A stretch of 42,726 nt of DNA from a virus. This document shows, piece after piece, positions 15,664 to 22,835 of the stretch; positions within the stretch are counted from its first letter, which is position 1; each line of letters starts with the position of its first letter. The notes under the pieces were generated by a model. The model ran no database searches, was not told where the DNA came from, and saw nothing but the letters and a program-made list of their open reading frames with translations. A program made the translations under genes and the position numbers. Location of the stretch: IMG/VR virus record IMGVR_UViG_3300036861_000397, positions 1 through 42,726 of that record; one strand, given 5' to 3'.

Positions 15664-15928
15664 AAGAATTCTTCTCCCGTAATCCGTGCAACCTTAGATA
15701 CTGCTTAAAAGCCCGGCGCGAATAAAAGGTTTCGCCGCGCGCAGACAGGTGCTCGAAGAACTTTCCATTCCCCCAATCATCCACGTTGTGACGTCCGAAG
15801 ACCTGCGAGAAATTCTGATGGCCGTGGCGCGGGCACCAGTCCAATATTGAAGGCTTATGGTCTTTCAGCCTGAAAAAAACATCGTAAGCCTGGTCGCATT
15901 TGGGGCACTGGAAAGTATAGGCTGGCAT
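15653..15928 (-). CDS. FmdB-type zinc-ribbon protein
   Basis: A protein of 91 residues. MPAYTFQCPKCDQAYDVFFRL is the N-terminal zinc ribbon of the FmdB family (M-P-x-Y-x-F-x-C-x-x-C), with the second ligand region at WCPRHGH. The C-terminus is basic and aromatic (FYSRRAFKQYLRLHGLREK). Zinc ribbons of this kind often follow portal genes in podovirus-like genomes. It shares its start with the portal stop. Confidence 0.7.
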   Translation of the reverse strand: MPAYTFQCPKCDQAYDVFFRLKDHKPSILDWCPRHGHQNFSQVFGRHNVDDWGNGKFFEHLSARGETFYSRRAFKQYLRLHGLREKNSYVD

Positions 15929-17916
15929 CAGCGCGCGTTCCTTGCAGGGCCGATGATCCCGGCCCGCATGTCAGGACGACGCTTGATATCGCCTTCCGAT
16001 GGCCTGAAGTCTTTGGACTGTTTCTGGCGGTTGACTTCCTGTTGCTGCTGCATGGAGGCCTGCTGCATCTGGGCCTGTTGGGCAGCGGCCTGTTCTTGGG
16101 CGATCTGGCCTGCGGTTTTCAGTAGCTCCTGATCCCAATCCATCATCCGCACTAACTTCTGGCGCACTTTCATGGCGTCAAAGTAGGGGTCCTGCTGGAT
16201 CAGGCTGAACATCTCCATGGCCTGCTTGCGCTCCTCCAGCTGGCTGTAAGGCAGAGAGGAATAGATATCCACATCCACTGAAAAAGCGCCTTGGATATCG
16301 GCATTGGACCACTTGAGCCACTGATTACCCTGTAGGCCTACCAGTTGTGTCACTGTGGGAATATCGGCGTATTCCTGAAGGATGATGTTTAGTTTTCTGA
16401 CCAGCTTTTTGACGAATTCCCGGACGATATCGCGCTTTTCCTGTATTTTGATGTCCCCGCCGCCCTGGATCAGGCTGGCCTCATAGGCTGTGTCCACGCC
16501 AGGCTCTCTGGTGCCACGCGAAAAGGCAGATACGCCCACGTCTTCTGTGATTTCACGCTTGATGATGTCGGCCACGTTGTAAATGTCAGCCGCAATGTTG
16601 GCATCTGAAATAGGCTCAGGCCCCATGTTCATTGCCTTCATCTCGACGGTTGTCATGTCGGCGCCCTGTTCCCACTTTTCGCGCTCTCCGTCGTCCTTGA
16701 AAGCGCCTTCCATCACTTTGTAGCGGCGGTGGGCGCGGGCGGCATGGTTTACGGCATAGGAACGCAGATAGTTGTAGGCTTCCTGCTTGCTCTTGACCTG
16801 TTTTGTCAGCGCGATCGGAAAACTGTCGTTGATGGTTTCGTCAAATCCCAGCAGCGTGTAGGTTGAGCCTTCCGGGTCCAGCAGTTTGTAGGGATTCTCT
16901 TCGTTGCGGTTGAGCTTTTCGGACCCTTCGATCCAGACCATCAGGCGCGAATTCTTCAGATCATGGATCTCGTAGACTTTGTACCGCTTGTCGTCGTCAT
17001 CCTGAAAATCCTTGCCGCCTCCAAAATTGTAATCGTAATAGATGTTTGAGTTTTCAATGGAGGCAAGATCCACATTTTCAAGATAGAGGTCGTTTTCCAG
17101 GTCTTCGGCGCACATATACTTTACTTCCGCGCACCAGCGGGCTTCTTTCAGATCGAATTCAGCCAGGTCGGTGTCCCACAGAAAACACCACGGCTTGATT
17201 CTGGAAAATCGCAGGTATTGGCGGGCTACCTGTTCAGTGGCCTTAAGTTCAGTCGCCCCTTCCGGCTGGTTTTCCGAAGGCAGTAACTCAGTCTCTATCA
17301 CCCATTCCAGTTTTCCCACAGCGTAAGGCAGCACAAGGGCATCGTTAATGAGCCTGCGCGCTTTCGGTTTAAGTTCGATCTTTTCCAGTTCGGCGTTGTC
17401 GATGGCTTCAAAAAGATCCACCTGCTTTTGCGCGTCTACAATTCGCCCTCCGATCTGGGCGATTGGAGTTCCACGTGGAATATCAACGACAGGCACGGGC
17501 TGCGGCTGGCCGGTGGTCATATCAACGGGCCCCGGCTGCATCACCGGCTGGCCGGTCATTGGGTCCATCTGCGGAATATCTGTTTCTGAAAGCGTGGGAT
17601 TTTCAAGCTGCAGGCGGACGCGCGGATTCTGGAAATAAAGCTGCGGCCGGATTGCGTCGATATTGGCCTTGATCAGATTGGCGGTGACGCGGTGGAAAGT
17701 TCCCTTGGTGCCCCCCATGCCGGGAGTCCACTGCTCGCCCTCAAAAAACGCAATCAGCTTTTTCCACTCCCCGCCGTCCTTGGGAGCGCCGCCCTTCTCC
17801 TTGAGCTTCTTTTCCGCCTTTTCGAGCCGACGCCGCCACAGAGAAACGTCCGGGTCTTCATCGGCTTTTACGCGCTTGCGCTTTGGTTCCGGTCCTTTGC
17901 GCTCAAGAGTTGGCAT
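15928..17916 (-). CDS. Portal protein
   Basis: A protein of 662 residues. A basic N-terminus is followed by WKKLIAFFEGEQWTPG... FHRVTANLIKANIDAIRPQLYFQNPRV, the wing/clip start typical of large podovirus portals that hold the DNA-channel ring. The middle has DLAEFDLKEARWCAEV and GFDETINDSFPIAL; GVSAFSRGTREPGVDTAYEASLIQGGGDIKIQEKRD is the conserved stem region with helix. The C-terminus is a Gln-rich coil (QEQAAAQQAQMQQASMQQQQ). It is the first gene of the leftward virion operon, 29 bases beyond the shared palindromic element. Confidence 0.85.
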   Translation of the reverse strand: MPTLERKGPEPKRKRVKADEDPDVSLWRRRLEKAEKKLKEKGGAPKDGGEWKKLIAFFEGEQWTPGMGGTKGTFHRVTANLIKANIDAIRPQLYFQNPRVRLQLENPTLSETDIPQMDPMTGQPVMQPGPVDMTTGQPQPVPVVDIPRGTPIAQIGGRIVDAQKQVDLFEAIDNAELEKIELKPKARRLINDALVLPYAVGKLEWVIETELLPSENQPEGATELKATEQVARQYLRFSRIKPWCFLWDTDLAEFDLKEARWCAEVKYMCAEDLENDLYLENVDLASIENSNIYYDYNFGGGKDFQDDDDKRYKVYEIHDLKNSRLMVWIEGSEKLNRNEENPYKLLDPEGSTYTLLGFDETINDSFPIALTKQVKSKQEAYNYLRSYAVNHAARAHRRYKVMEGAFKDDGEREKWEQGADMTTVEMKAMNMGPEPISDANIAADIYNVADIIKREITEDVGVSAFSRGTREPGVDTAYEASLIQGGGDIKIQEKRDIVREFVKKLVRKLNIILQEYADIPTVTQLVGLQGNQWLKWSNADIQGAFSVDVDIYSSLPYSQLEERKQAMEMFSLIQQDPYFDAMKVRQKLVRMMDWDQELLKTAGQIAQEQAAAQQAQMQQASMQQQQEVNRQKQSKDFRPSEGDIKRRPDMRAGIIGPARNAR

Positions 17917-17944
17917 CGCTGTTTTTGGAGTGTGCGACGGGTTG

Positions 17945-17988
17945 TCTTAAAAAGCAAGCATTTATTACTATTGATCTAGTAGTACAAT
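17945..17988. promoter_or_regulatory. Shared palindromic element in the portal / terminase divergent region
   Basis: CTTAAAAAGCAAG (17946-17958) and the near-perfect palindrome TTACTA-TTGATC-TAGTAG (17965-17982), the second copy of the element at 14623-14658. It lies between divergent genes: portal (minus, start 17916) and the terminase cluster (plus, start 18021). A possible plus-strand -10, TACAAT, is at 17983-17988 without an evident -35. It could coordinate both directions. Confidence 0.55.
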
Positions 17989-18020
17989 GGCAGGCGGTGT
18001 CGCAGAAGGAAGGAGGCTTC

Positions 18021-18143
18021 ATGAAAGTCTTACTTATCCCTGATCGATGGTGGTCACCAACAGCATGGAAATTGGCTCTTCAGGTGCGAAGGGACTTGGT
18101 TTGTGCATTAAATATAGCTTGGAGAAAGCCTGATGAAATATAA
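18021..18143 (+). CDS. Small protein, first gene of the terminase cluster
   Basis: A protein of 40 residues, ATG at 18021 preceded by AAGGAAGGAGGCTTC, a very strong Shine-Dalgarno. The sequence MKVLLIPDRWWSPTAWKLAL... is Trp-rich. It overlaps the next gene (ATG at 18133). No family is recognised. Its signal and coupling support real translation. Confidence 0.6.
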   Translation: MKVLLIPDRWWSPTAWKLALQVRRDLVCALNIAWRKPDEI

Positions 18144-18360
18144 GATCGTTTACGGCGGTGAGTGGGTTTCCGTCACAAATCTCAAAAACAAAAGATTTGC
18201 GGCCGCGTCCCCGTGCTCGATCTGCCGGTCTTTCAAGGTTGTCCCAGTGTGGTACAGCATCAATTCGCATGAAGTTCGTTGCAAGATTTGTTTCACACCA
18301 GAAGGCGCTACGCCATTGAGGAGAAATCATGGAACTAACCCCGCTAAATTTGTTGGATGA
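18133..18360 (+). CDS. Small zinc-ribbon-like protein
   Basis: A protein of 75 residues. CSIC at about 28-31 and CKIC at about 50-53 form a four-Cys site around a hydrophobic strand (FKVVPVWYSINSHEV). It begins inside the upstream gene's last codons and overlaps the next gene by 32 nt. It is likely a zinc-stabilised regulator or small DNA-binding protein; it could help in packaging since it precedes the terminase. Confidence 0.65.
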   Translation: MKYKIVYGGEWVSVTNLKNKRFAAASPCSICRSFKVVPVWYSINSHEVRCKICFTPEGATPLRRNHGTNPAKFVG

Positions 18361-18715
18361 ATCTGAATTTGAGAACCTCCTGGATGCAGTTGAAAACAAG
18401 ACATGGAGAGAGAAATACCCAAACCTCACGGGCTACGAATTAGCCAAGTTAATGGATTCTCATTTCAGCCGTTGGGAGTGGGTTGGAGATGATAGCCCTG
18501 GTGTCCAGAAGTGGTTAGACAAAAATGGAGGATCTGAAATGGAATGGATTGCACAGACAAGACAGCTACTTCTCTCTCTAACTGAGGTTCTCGACAAGAT
18601 GAAAGATCGGGAACGGAAGCGCGCGGGCGAATTAATGGAATTTGAATCCATTAGGACAGATCTGGAGAAAATTCAAAAGGAATTGGCTGAACTGAAAGCG
18701 GATGAAACTCCGTAA
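18329..18715 (+). CDS. Helical protein upstream of TerL, candidate terminase small subunit or accessory
   Basis: A protein of 128 residues with GAGGAGAAATC before ATG 18329. The N-terminal half is globular and acidic (LLDESEFENLLDAVENKTWREKYPNLTGYELAKLM). Residues about 70-125 are a coiled coil (LLLSLTEVLDKMKDRERKRAGELMEFESIRTDLEKIQKELAELK). It overlaps the TerL start by 14 nt. A small terminase is expected here and such proteins contain a DNA-binding head plus an oligomerising coil, but no helix-turn-helix is convincing, so this is inferred from position only. Confidence 0.6.
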   Translation: MELTPLNLLDESEFENLLDAVENKTWREKYPNLTGYELAKLMDSHFSRWEWVGDDSPGVQKWLDKNGGSEMEWIAQTRQLLLSLTEVLDKMKDRERKRAGELMEFESIRTDLEKIQKELAELKADETP

Positions 18716-20102
18716 TTTCCAGTCATCGCGCAACCGCTACTACAAGGCCCCGGCTGAGGTCAATTGGGACTACTCGCCCACCGCTCGCCAGCGCGAATTT
18801 CATACAAATTCCTCCCGCTACAAGGCCTACGGCGGGGCAATGGGGGGCGGAAAATCATGGGCGCTGGCAGCCGAAGCCATCAAACTATCGCTCAAATTTC
18901 CCGGAAACCGCGGCTATATGTGCCGGCACACCCTGCAGGACTTCAGGCGCTCCACTCTTGTCACATTTGAGATCCTATGCCCCCGTGAGTTCATCAAAAA
19001 TCACTACCGGGACGACCGGCTGCTGGAATTCCACAACGGCAGCCAGATCCATTACGGGGGCCTTGGTGGGCAGGAAGACCTCGAGAAAATCAAATCCACC
19101 GAATTTGGCTGGTTTGCCATCGACGAGGCTTCGGAAACCTTCGAGGAGATGTTTTTGCTGCTCTGTTCGCGCCTGCGCTGGAAGTTGCGCGACGGAAAGA
19201 CTCCAAAATACAGGGGCCTTATCGCTTCCAACCCGGAGCCGGGTTGGGTCAAGGACCGGTTTGTCGATCAGCAACTACCCGATCACGTCTTTATCCCGGC
19301 CCTGCCCCGCGACAACCCACATCTGCCAAATGACTACGACGCCAAGCTGCGCCAGATGTACCCGGATGAATGGGTCCGCCGGTATCTTGACGGCTCATGG
19401 GATGTGTTCGAGGGGCAGATCTACAAGGAATTCGACCGGAAAACGCACGTCTACAGTAATCAGGAAATCAGTCCTTTTTGGGAGAAATTCCGCGTCATTG
19501 ATCATGGTTATGTCAACCCAACGTGCTGCATTTGGGCTGCTATCGATTATGACGGTAGGATCTGGATTTACCGGGAACATTACGAGCGCCAGCTGACGGT
19601 GCGAGAAAACGCCGAGATCATCATCGCCCAGGAACCCAAATTCCAAGGATTGACGCTGTGCGATCCTTCAATGTTCTCAAACACGCAGCAGAAAAACGGG
19701 AAAGCCTGCTCATTTGCAGATGATTACCGGGAAGCAGGGATCGTCTGTATCTCGCCGTATTCAGATAAAAACTGGGCCTCTGAAGGGGTTGGGATTAACC
19801 TGGTAAAACAACGGTTCAAGGACAATTCGCTGCTAATTCACGAATCCTGCAAAAATGGAATCTCGGAAATCCTGAAGTACCGCTGGCGGGATCTGCGGGT
19901 CACCGACCGGGCGCGCAAATCAGCCCCGGAAGTTCCTGTAGACAAGGACAATCATTTTTGCGACGATTTACGCTATCTATGTGTCTGGAAGCCTTCAGGA
20001 TCTTCCGCCCCCAAAAAGCCTGAAGCCAAAAACACCCTCCATTTTGCCATCATGCAGCACAAAAAGCGCATCCATCAGCCGCGTTTTGCAGGCTGGGATT
20101 AG
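18702..20102 (+). CDS. terL: Terminase large subunit
   Basis: A protein of 466 residues, the packaging motor. The ATPase domain has a Walker A at 44-52 (GGAMGGGKS), a Walker B at 137-142 (WFAIDE) and a motif III-like ASNPEP at 175-180. The nuclease domain has its acidic residues at D267 (FRVIDHGY), D321 (LTLCDPS) and D421/D422 (HFCDDLRY), as in the RNase H-like fold. Length fits the Terminase_6 type. It is transcribed away from the portal, which is on the opposite strand. It ends 12 bases before the convergent 90-residue gene. Confidence 0.9.
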   Translation: MKLRNFQSSRNRYYKAPAEVNWDYSPTARQREFHTNSSRYKAYGGAMGGGKSWALAAEAIKLSLKFPGNRGYMCRHTLQDFRRSTLVTFEILCPREFIKNHYRDDRLLEFHNGSQIHYGGLGGQEDLEKIKSTEFGWFAIDEASETFEEMFLLLCSRLRWKLRDGKTPKYRGLIASNPEPGWVKDRFVDQQLPDHVFIPALPRDNPHLPNDYDAKLRQMYPDEWVRRYLDGSWDVFEGQIYKEFDRKTHVYSNQEISPFWEKFRVIDHGYVNPTCCIWAAIDYDGRIWIYREHYERQLTVRENAEIIIAQEPKFQGLTLCDPSMFSNTQQKNGKACSFADDYREAGIVCISPYSDKNWASEGVGINLVKQRFKDNSLLIHESCKNGISEILKYRWRDLRVTDRARKSAPEVPVDKDNHFCDDLRYLCVWKPSGSSAPKKPEAKNTLHFAIMQHKKRIHQPRFAGWD

Positions 20103-20107
20103 GCGTA

Positions 20108-20125
20108 GTATTTACTAGAAAATAC
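20108..20125. terminator. Hairpin between convergent terminase and minus-strand genes
   Basis: GTATTT-ACTAGA-AAATAC is a perfect 6-bp stem with a 6-nt loop, starting five bases after the TerL stop and overlapping the stop of the convergent gene. The A/T-rich arms could act in both directions as a weak bidirectional terminator. No long U tract is present. Confidence 0.4.
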
Positions 20126-20387
20126 CGCAATCTAAGCAGAAACCATCTTTGAATTTCTGCCGATTGACAAGTTCTTTTTGGTAGTCGATGAGTACCTGCT
20201 TGATTCGACGCTTGGCTTCTTCGGCATGGGCTTTTGTGCGAAAAATATTACCACTCTCAAGCCTGCGGAAGTCTGTGGCTATGTTCTTCCACCTGAATGC
20301 CTGTGTTTTCCCTGTAACATTCGAAACAGCGGCATAGTATTTTTCGTCTTTTCTAGGGGTCCAGTACCTTATTTTTTCGTCTTCCAT
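20115..20387 (-). CDS. Conserved phage hypothetical protein
   Basis: A protein of 90 residues. The pattern IRYWTPRKDEKYYAAVSNVTG... RLESGNIFRTKAHAEEAKRRIKQVL is a recurrent small phage protein: a Trp/Tyr strand pair followed by 'R-x-x-x-G-N-x-F-x-T-x-x-E/A-E-A' and a helix. It ends with a CxxC (CLDCGIF). Its function is unknown. It runs convergently to the terminase gene. Confidence 0.75.
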   Translation of the reverse strand: MEDEKIRYWTPRKDEKYYAAVSNVTGKTQAFRWKNIATDFRRLESGNIFRTKAHAEEAKRRIKQVLIDYQKELVNRQKFKDGFCLDCGIF

Positions 20388-20482
20388 AATCGGCGCTTAT
20401 CGCCAAAGCTCAATACCCGCTTGCCATGTGCTTTCCAGTGCTTCCAGCTTCGCAGTTTTGGCTTCCGGCGTTTAAAATTCAA
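20369..20482 (-). CDS. Possible very basic 37-residue protein
   Basis: A frame from TTG 20482 gives a protein with about one-third Lys/Arg (NFKRRKPKLRSWKHWKAHGKRVL...), filling the gap between the genes at 20488-21165 and 20115-20387 and overlapping the latter's start. There is no clear Shine-Dalgarno and the start codon is weak. It is plausible as a small nucleic-acid binding peptide but may be chance. Confidence 0.3.
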   Translation of the reverse strand: MNFKRRKPKLRSWKHWKAHGKRVLSFGDKRRLWKTKK

Positions 20483-20487
20483 GTCGA

Positions 20488-21165
20488 TTAACCGGTCCCC
20501 TTCTCATCATCCTCAGCAAACGGCATCTTTGTAACCACGGTCATCCCCTTGTCCGGGTCCACGCCAGCCGTGGTGGTCAAAATAGAAACGATATTCTCCC
20601 GGCAGGTCCGGGCAATAGCGCTCAGTTCGTCAATCGGCATCTTTGTAAGCGCCGCCGGCTTTGCCGTCCTGCGCGCCAGTTCATTTACAACCCTTCTTTG
20701 AACCTCCTCAAACTTGGCCAGCACCGTTCCGCTCCCAGCCTCAGCTGGGGCCTTGTGCTCGATCTCATCCTTGATAAACTTGTTGGCGAACAGCCAGGGG
20801 CACCTTACAGCATCGGCAGCCTTGCGCGCACTGGCCGTCTGGTCGTACAGCCGCAACAACTCCTCGCGCTCAGCCACAGTAAGCAGCGGCAGCATCCTCC
20901 GGTAGGTACTCTTTGAATACGAGTAATTCTTATGATCGGGCGGAAAAGCCTTCCACTTATCCAGCACCAGGTTCCAGTTCTCTTCCCCTCCCTTGAGCCA
21001 CCTGACCGCAAATCCGCTCTTGCCCCTTACCTTGGACCATCCGGAATGACCCGCCTTCTTGCCCATCAACCCATTCCCGCCTGCCAGGCGTGATCCATAC
21101 CTCAACGGAGTCCGCTTTGCCCGCTCCTCAGGACTCATCCCAACTTTGGGTTCTTCGTCGCTCAT
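20488..21165 (-). CDS. Hypothetical protein, possible DNA-binding or packaging-related
   Basis: A protein of 225 residues. The N-terminus is basic and Gly-rich (RYGSRLAGGNGLMGKKAGHSGWSKVRGKSG), the middle is aromatic and basic (WKAFPPDHKNYSYSKSTYRRML), followed by helices (LTVAEREELLRLYDQTASARKAADAV) and a helical C-terminus. It starts next to the long palindrome-rich non-coding region and is opposite in strand to the terminase. A small-terminase or regulatory role is possible but not shown. It is complete, with ATG at 21165. Confidence 0.65.
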   Translation of the reverse strand: MSDEEPKVGMSPEERAKRTPLRYGSRLAGGNGLMGKKAGHSGWSKVRGKSGFAVRWLKGGEENWNLVLDKWKAFPPDHKNYSYSKSTYRRMLPLLTVAEREELLRLYDQTASARKAADAVRCPWLFANKFIKDEIEHKAPAEAGSGTVLAKFEEVQRRVVNELARRTAKPAALTKMPIDELSAIARTCRENIVSILTTTAGVDPDKGMTVVTKMPFAEDDEKGTG

Positions 21166-21245
21166 AACATGCCAGATTTTACACAGATTTACCGCGAATA
21201 GGGACCATGAAACATCAGGGAACCCACAGTAAGCGCCTCACTCTG

Positions 21246-21323
21246 ACAAGTGAATTGCCGTGTGTCAGCACAATCTCACGGTCCCTTAGCCACAAGCTAC
21301 GTCACATTCGTGATTTCACTTGT
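21246..21323. other. Cloverleaf-like inverted-repeat structure
   Basis: ACAAGTGAA (21246-21254) pairs perfectly with TTCACTTGT (21315-21323), enclosing three small hairpins: CCGTG/CACGG (21258-21262 and 21277-21281), TAGC/GCTA (21287-21290 and 21296-21299) and TCAC/GTGA (21302-21305 and 21310-21313). The total of 78 nt is tRNA-sized, but loops and conserved bases do not fit a tRNA. Strand is undetermined because the pairings exist on both. Confidence 0.4.
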
Positions 21324-21470
21324 TCAGCTCCTAATTCTTACACAGATTTAGCGCTGATAGGTACTGTTTCCATATATACCCCCCGGCAGGGTGGGGTCAA
21401 CCTGGGTGGCTGGCTGAGGAGTATCCACCAACGTCTGATAACCTGCATAATGTCAAGTATTGCAAATGGA

Positions 21471-21516
21471 TTAACATGTTAACAGCTATAGACTTATAGC
21501 ATCTAAGTGCTTAAGC
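21471..21516. promoter_or_regulatory. Cluster of perfect palindromes
   Basis: TTAACATGTTAA (21471-21482, perfect 12-bp palindrome), GCTATA-GACT-TATAGC (21485-21500, 6-bp arms) and GCTTAAGC (21509-21516, perfect) lie within 46 bases. Close spacing in a non-coding region suggests repressor sites. The second could also form a hairpin in RNA. Confidence 0.45.
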
Positions 21517-21888
21517 TGCTCGGTTATTCCGCACATAACCACTATATATGGTAGTCAGCTCAAGCTCTTTTCTTACTCCCAGCGTTATCCGCCTTGCCGT
21601 CGATGACATAACTTTGATGACTCGTTGTTCGGCAACCAGAATTCCGCATTCCGCAGGCTGCTGAGGAGTGAGATTCTGTGGTGGTATATGGGTTGGCTGG
21701 TGATTGGGGAGCGCTGCTGGTTTGGAGGGTCCTTGGTGGCTCCGAGTAACAGACAGGAGGATCGATCTCCAGTCAGAGCGTTGTTTTCGTGCTTCGCACT
21801 TCAACAACTCCTAAGGAAATAGTATAAGGGTTTTCTTGGATTTTCTTTGGGACGGGCGGATTTGGTAAAATGAGAATCTTTTACTGAC

Positions 21889-21904
21889 TACTATTTAGAT
21901 AGTA
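21889..21904. promoter_or_regulatory. Third TACTA-N6-TAGTA palindrome
   Basis: TACTA-TTTAGA-TAGTA has the same arm sequence and 6-base spacing as the elements upstream of the portal (17965-17982) and scaffold (14641-14658) genes, although the flanking CTTAAAAAGCAAG block is absent. This suggests that one protein recognises all three sites. Confidence 0.5.
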
Positions 21905-22047
21905 ACAGTTAAAGTAATTTCGAGGTTGACGCATTTTTTGCAGACTGGCCAAAATACTCGACCGAAATGGTGGGTGATAATGATACAGTTATACTGTTTT
22001 TTTTGATCTGTACCACCAAATAAATCCTTCCCCTGCTAATTATTCTG

Positions 22048-22076
22048 TTGACAATTACTTACAGTATCAGTAATAT
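22048..22076 (+). promoter_or_regulatory. Consensus sigma70 promoter
   Basis: TTGACA at 22048-22053, a 17-base spacer, and TAATAT at 22071-22076: an exact -35 and a one-mismatch -10 at optimal spacing. The gene start at 22100 leaves a leader of about 17 bases containing AAGGAGAG. This is the best host-type promoter in the window and probably fires early. Confidence 0.85.
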
Positions 22077-22099
22077 AGGTACATCAATAAGGAGAGCAT

Positions 22100-22327
22100 A
22101 TGAAACCACTCGAGGAAAACCTGAAAGATCTTGCAAAGCAGTACGGGAAGGTCGCAGTGATGGTCGAAGAGACCACTGGCTTCGGCTCTATTTTTTATTC
22201 CGACACCGTTGCCATGGATCACACGAATTTCACGTCTCAAATCCAAGACAAGCTACGAGCCGCCGGGTATACGCTGCTCTCAGCCAAGTCTGGATCTGAA
22301 CTTACGGATTTCCGATTGATCCACTGA
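22100..22327 (+). CDS. Small acidic protein, first gene behind the strong promoter
   Basis: A protein of 75 residues with AAGGAGAGCAT immediately before the ATG. The sequence is a helix (LEENLKDLAKQYGKVAVMV), a short beta segment and TSQIQDKLRAAGYTLLSAK near the end. No family is recognised. Its very strong promoter and ribosome-binding site suggest high early expression, as for phage host-takeover or regulatory proteins, but nothing in the sequence names its function. Confidence 0.7.
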   Translation: MKPLEENLKDLAKQYGKVAVMVEETTGFGSIFYSDTVAMDHTNFTSQIQDKLRAAGYTLLSAKSGSELTDFRLIH

Positions 22328-22338
22328 TCCCCTTTCTT

Positions 22339-22360
22339 CGCATTCCTTAGAGGGAGTGCG
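22339..22360 (+). terminator. Hairpin between the first and second plus-strand genes
   Basis: CGCATTCC (22339-22346) pairs with GGAGTGCG (22353-22360) with one G-T wobble and a 6-nt loop, just after the stop at 22327. There is no U tract, so it may act as an attenuator or 3'-end stabiliser rather than a full terminator. Confidence 0.35.
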
Positions 22361-22376
22361 GGATGGAGGATTAGGT

Positions 22377-22511
22377 ATGAGCGCTTTTATTCGGGATTGC
22401 GGGCACAAAACAGCACGTGGGGCGTGGGACAATCGACCAGACGAGCACCTTTCCGGCCGCTGCGTTGAGTGTCGCGCAGCTGAGTGCTGGATCGCCAGAG
22501 CGAAAAGCTGA
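22377..22511 (+). CDS. Cys-rich microprotein
   Basis: A protein of 44 residues with GGAGG nine bases upstream of ATG 22377. It reads MSAFIRDCGHKTARGAW... and contains CGH, CVEC and a further Cys (AECW), so a small zinc site is possible. It is followed 20 bases later by the HTH gene. No family is recognised. The context supports expression from the 22048 promoter. Confidence 0.5.
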   Translation: MSAFIRDCGHKTARGAWDNRPDEHLSGRCVECRAAECWIARAKS

Positions 22512-22530
22512 AGGGATTGGAGCGCAAGAA

Positions 22531-22830
22531 ATGAGAACGATCCACTTTCCTGGTGGATTGTGGACACTGAATCTTGAGGCGGGTGGCGATCCAGACGGGT
22601 GTTCCGCTCGGGACGCTGCACCGACATGTTTAAAAATGGGAGAAGATAAGGTACAGGACAAACTCACCCCACGCCAAGTCTCTATCGAGCTTAAGGTTAA
22701 CCTGGCCTATGTCTACACGCTGATCTGGTCAGGCAAGCTGCGGGCGGAGAAGATAGACGGCTCATGGTGGATCGACCCGGATTCCGTGGCCGAGCGGATC
22801 TCGGCAAGGCAGGAAAGAATTAATCCCTAG
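22531..22830 (+). CDS. Excisionase / MerR-like helix-turn-helix protein
   Basis: A protein of 99 residues from ATG 22531, preceded by TTGGAGCGCAAGAA; other in-frame starts are at 22417 and 22636. Residues about 45-90 read LTPRQVSIELKVNLAYVYTLIWSGKLRAEKIDGSWWIDPDSV, the HTH_17 pattern: helix, turn, recognition helix, then a wing with xGxWWI. Such proteins are excisionase-type or small transcription regulators. No integrase is present, so regulation is more likely than excision. It is convergent with the minus-strand gene ending at 22836. Confidence 0.75.
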   Translation: MRTIHFPGGLWTLNLEAGGDPDGCSARDAAPTCLKMGEDKVQDKLTPRQVSIELKVNLAYVYTLIWSGKLRAEKIDGSWWIDPDSVAERISARQERINP

Positions 22831-22835
22831 CCATC

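Larger units (their letters stand above)
21166..22047. other. Non-coding regulatory region (about 880 bp)
   Basis: There is no convincing gene here on either strand. The region lies between the divergent 225-residue gene (minus) and the promoter of the 22100 gene (plus). It contains a twice-repeated TTACACAGATTTA (21174-21186 and 21338-21350), a cloverleaf-like fold, a C/G-rich hairpin (21378-21398), palindromes at 21471-21516 and 21889-21904, and a small hairpin followed by eight T near 21985-22002. It could contain operators, a packaging site or a structured RNA. Confidence 0.6.

Noticed and set aside
21246-21323. tRNA gene
   Set aside because: The cloverleaf-like pairing lacks tRNA loop lengths and conserved bases (no TTCRA loop, wrong anticodon loop size).
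21511-21807. 98-codon minus frame in the regulatory region
   Set aside because: Pro/Gln-rich, no ribosome-binding site, no motif, and crosses a palindrome; treated as chance.
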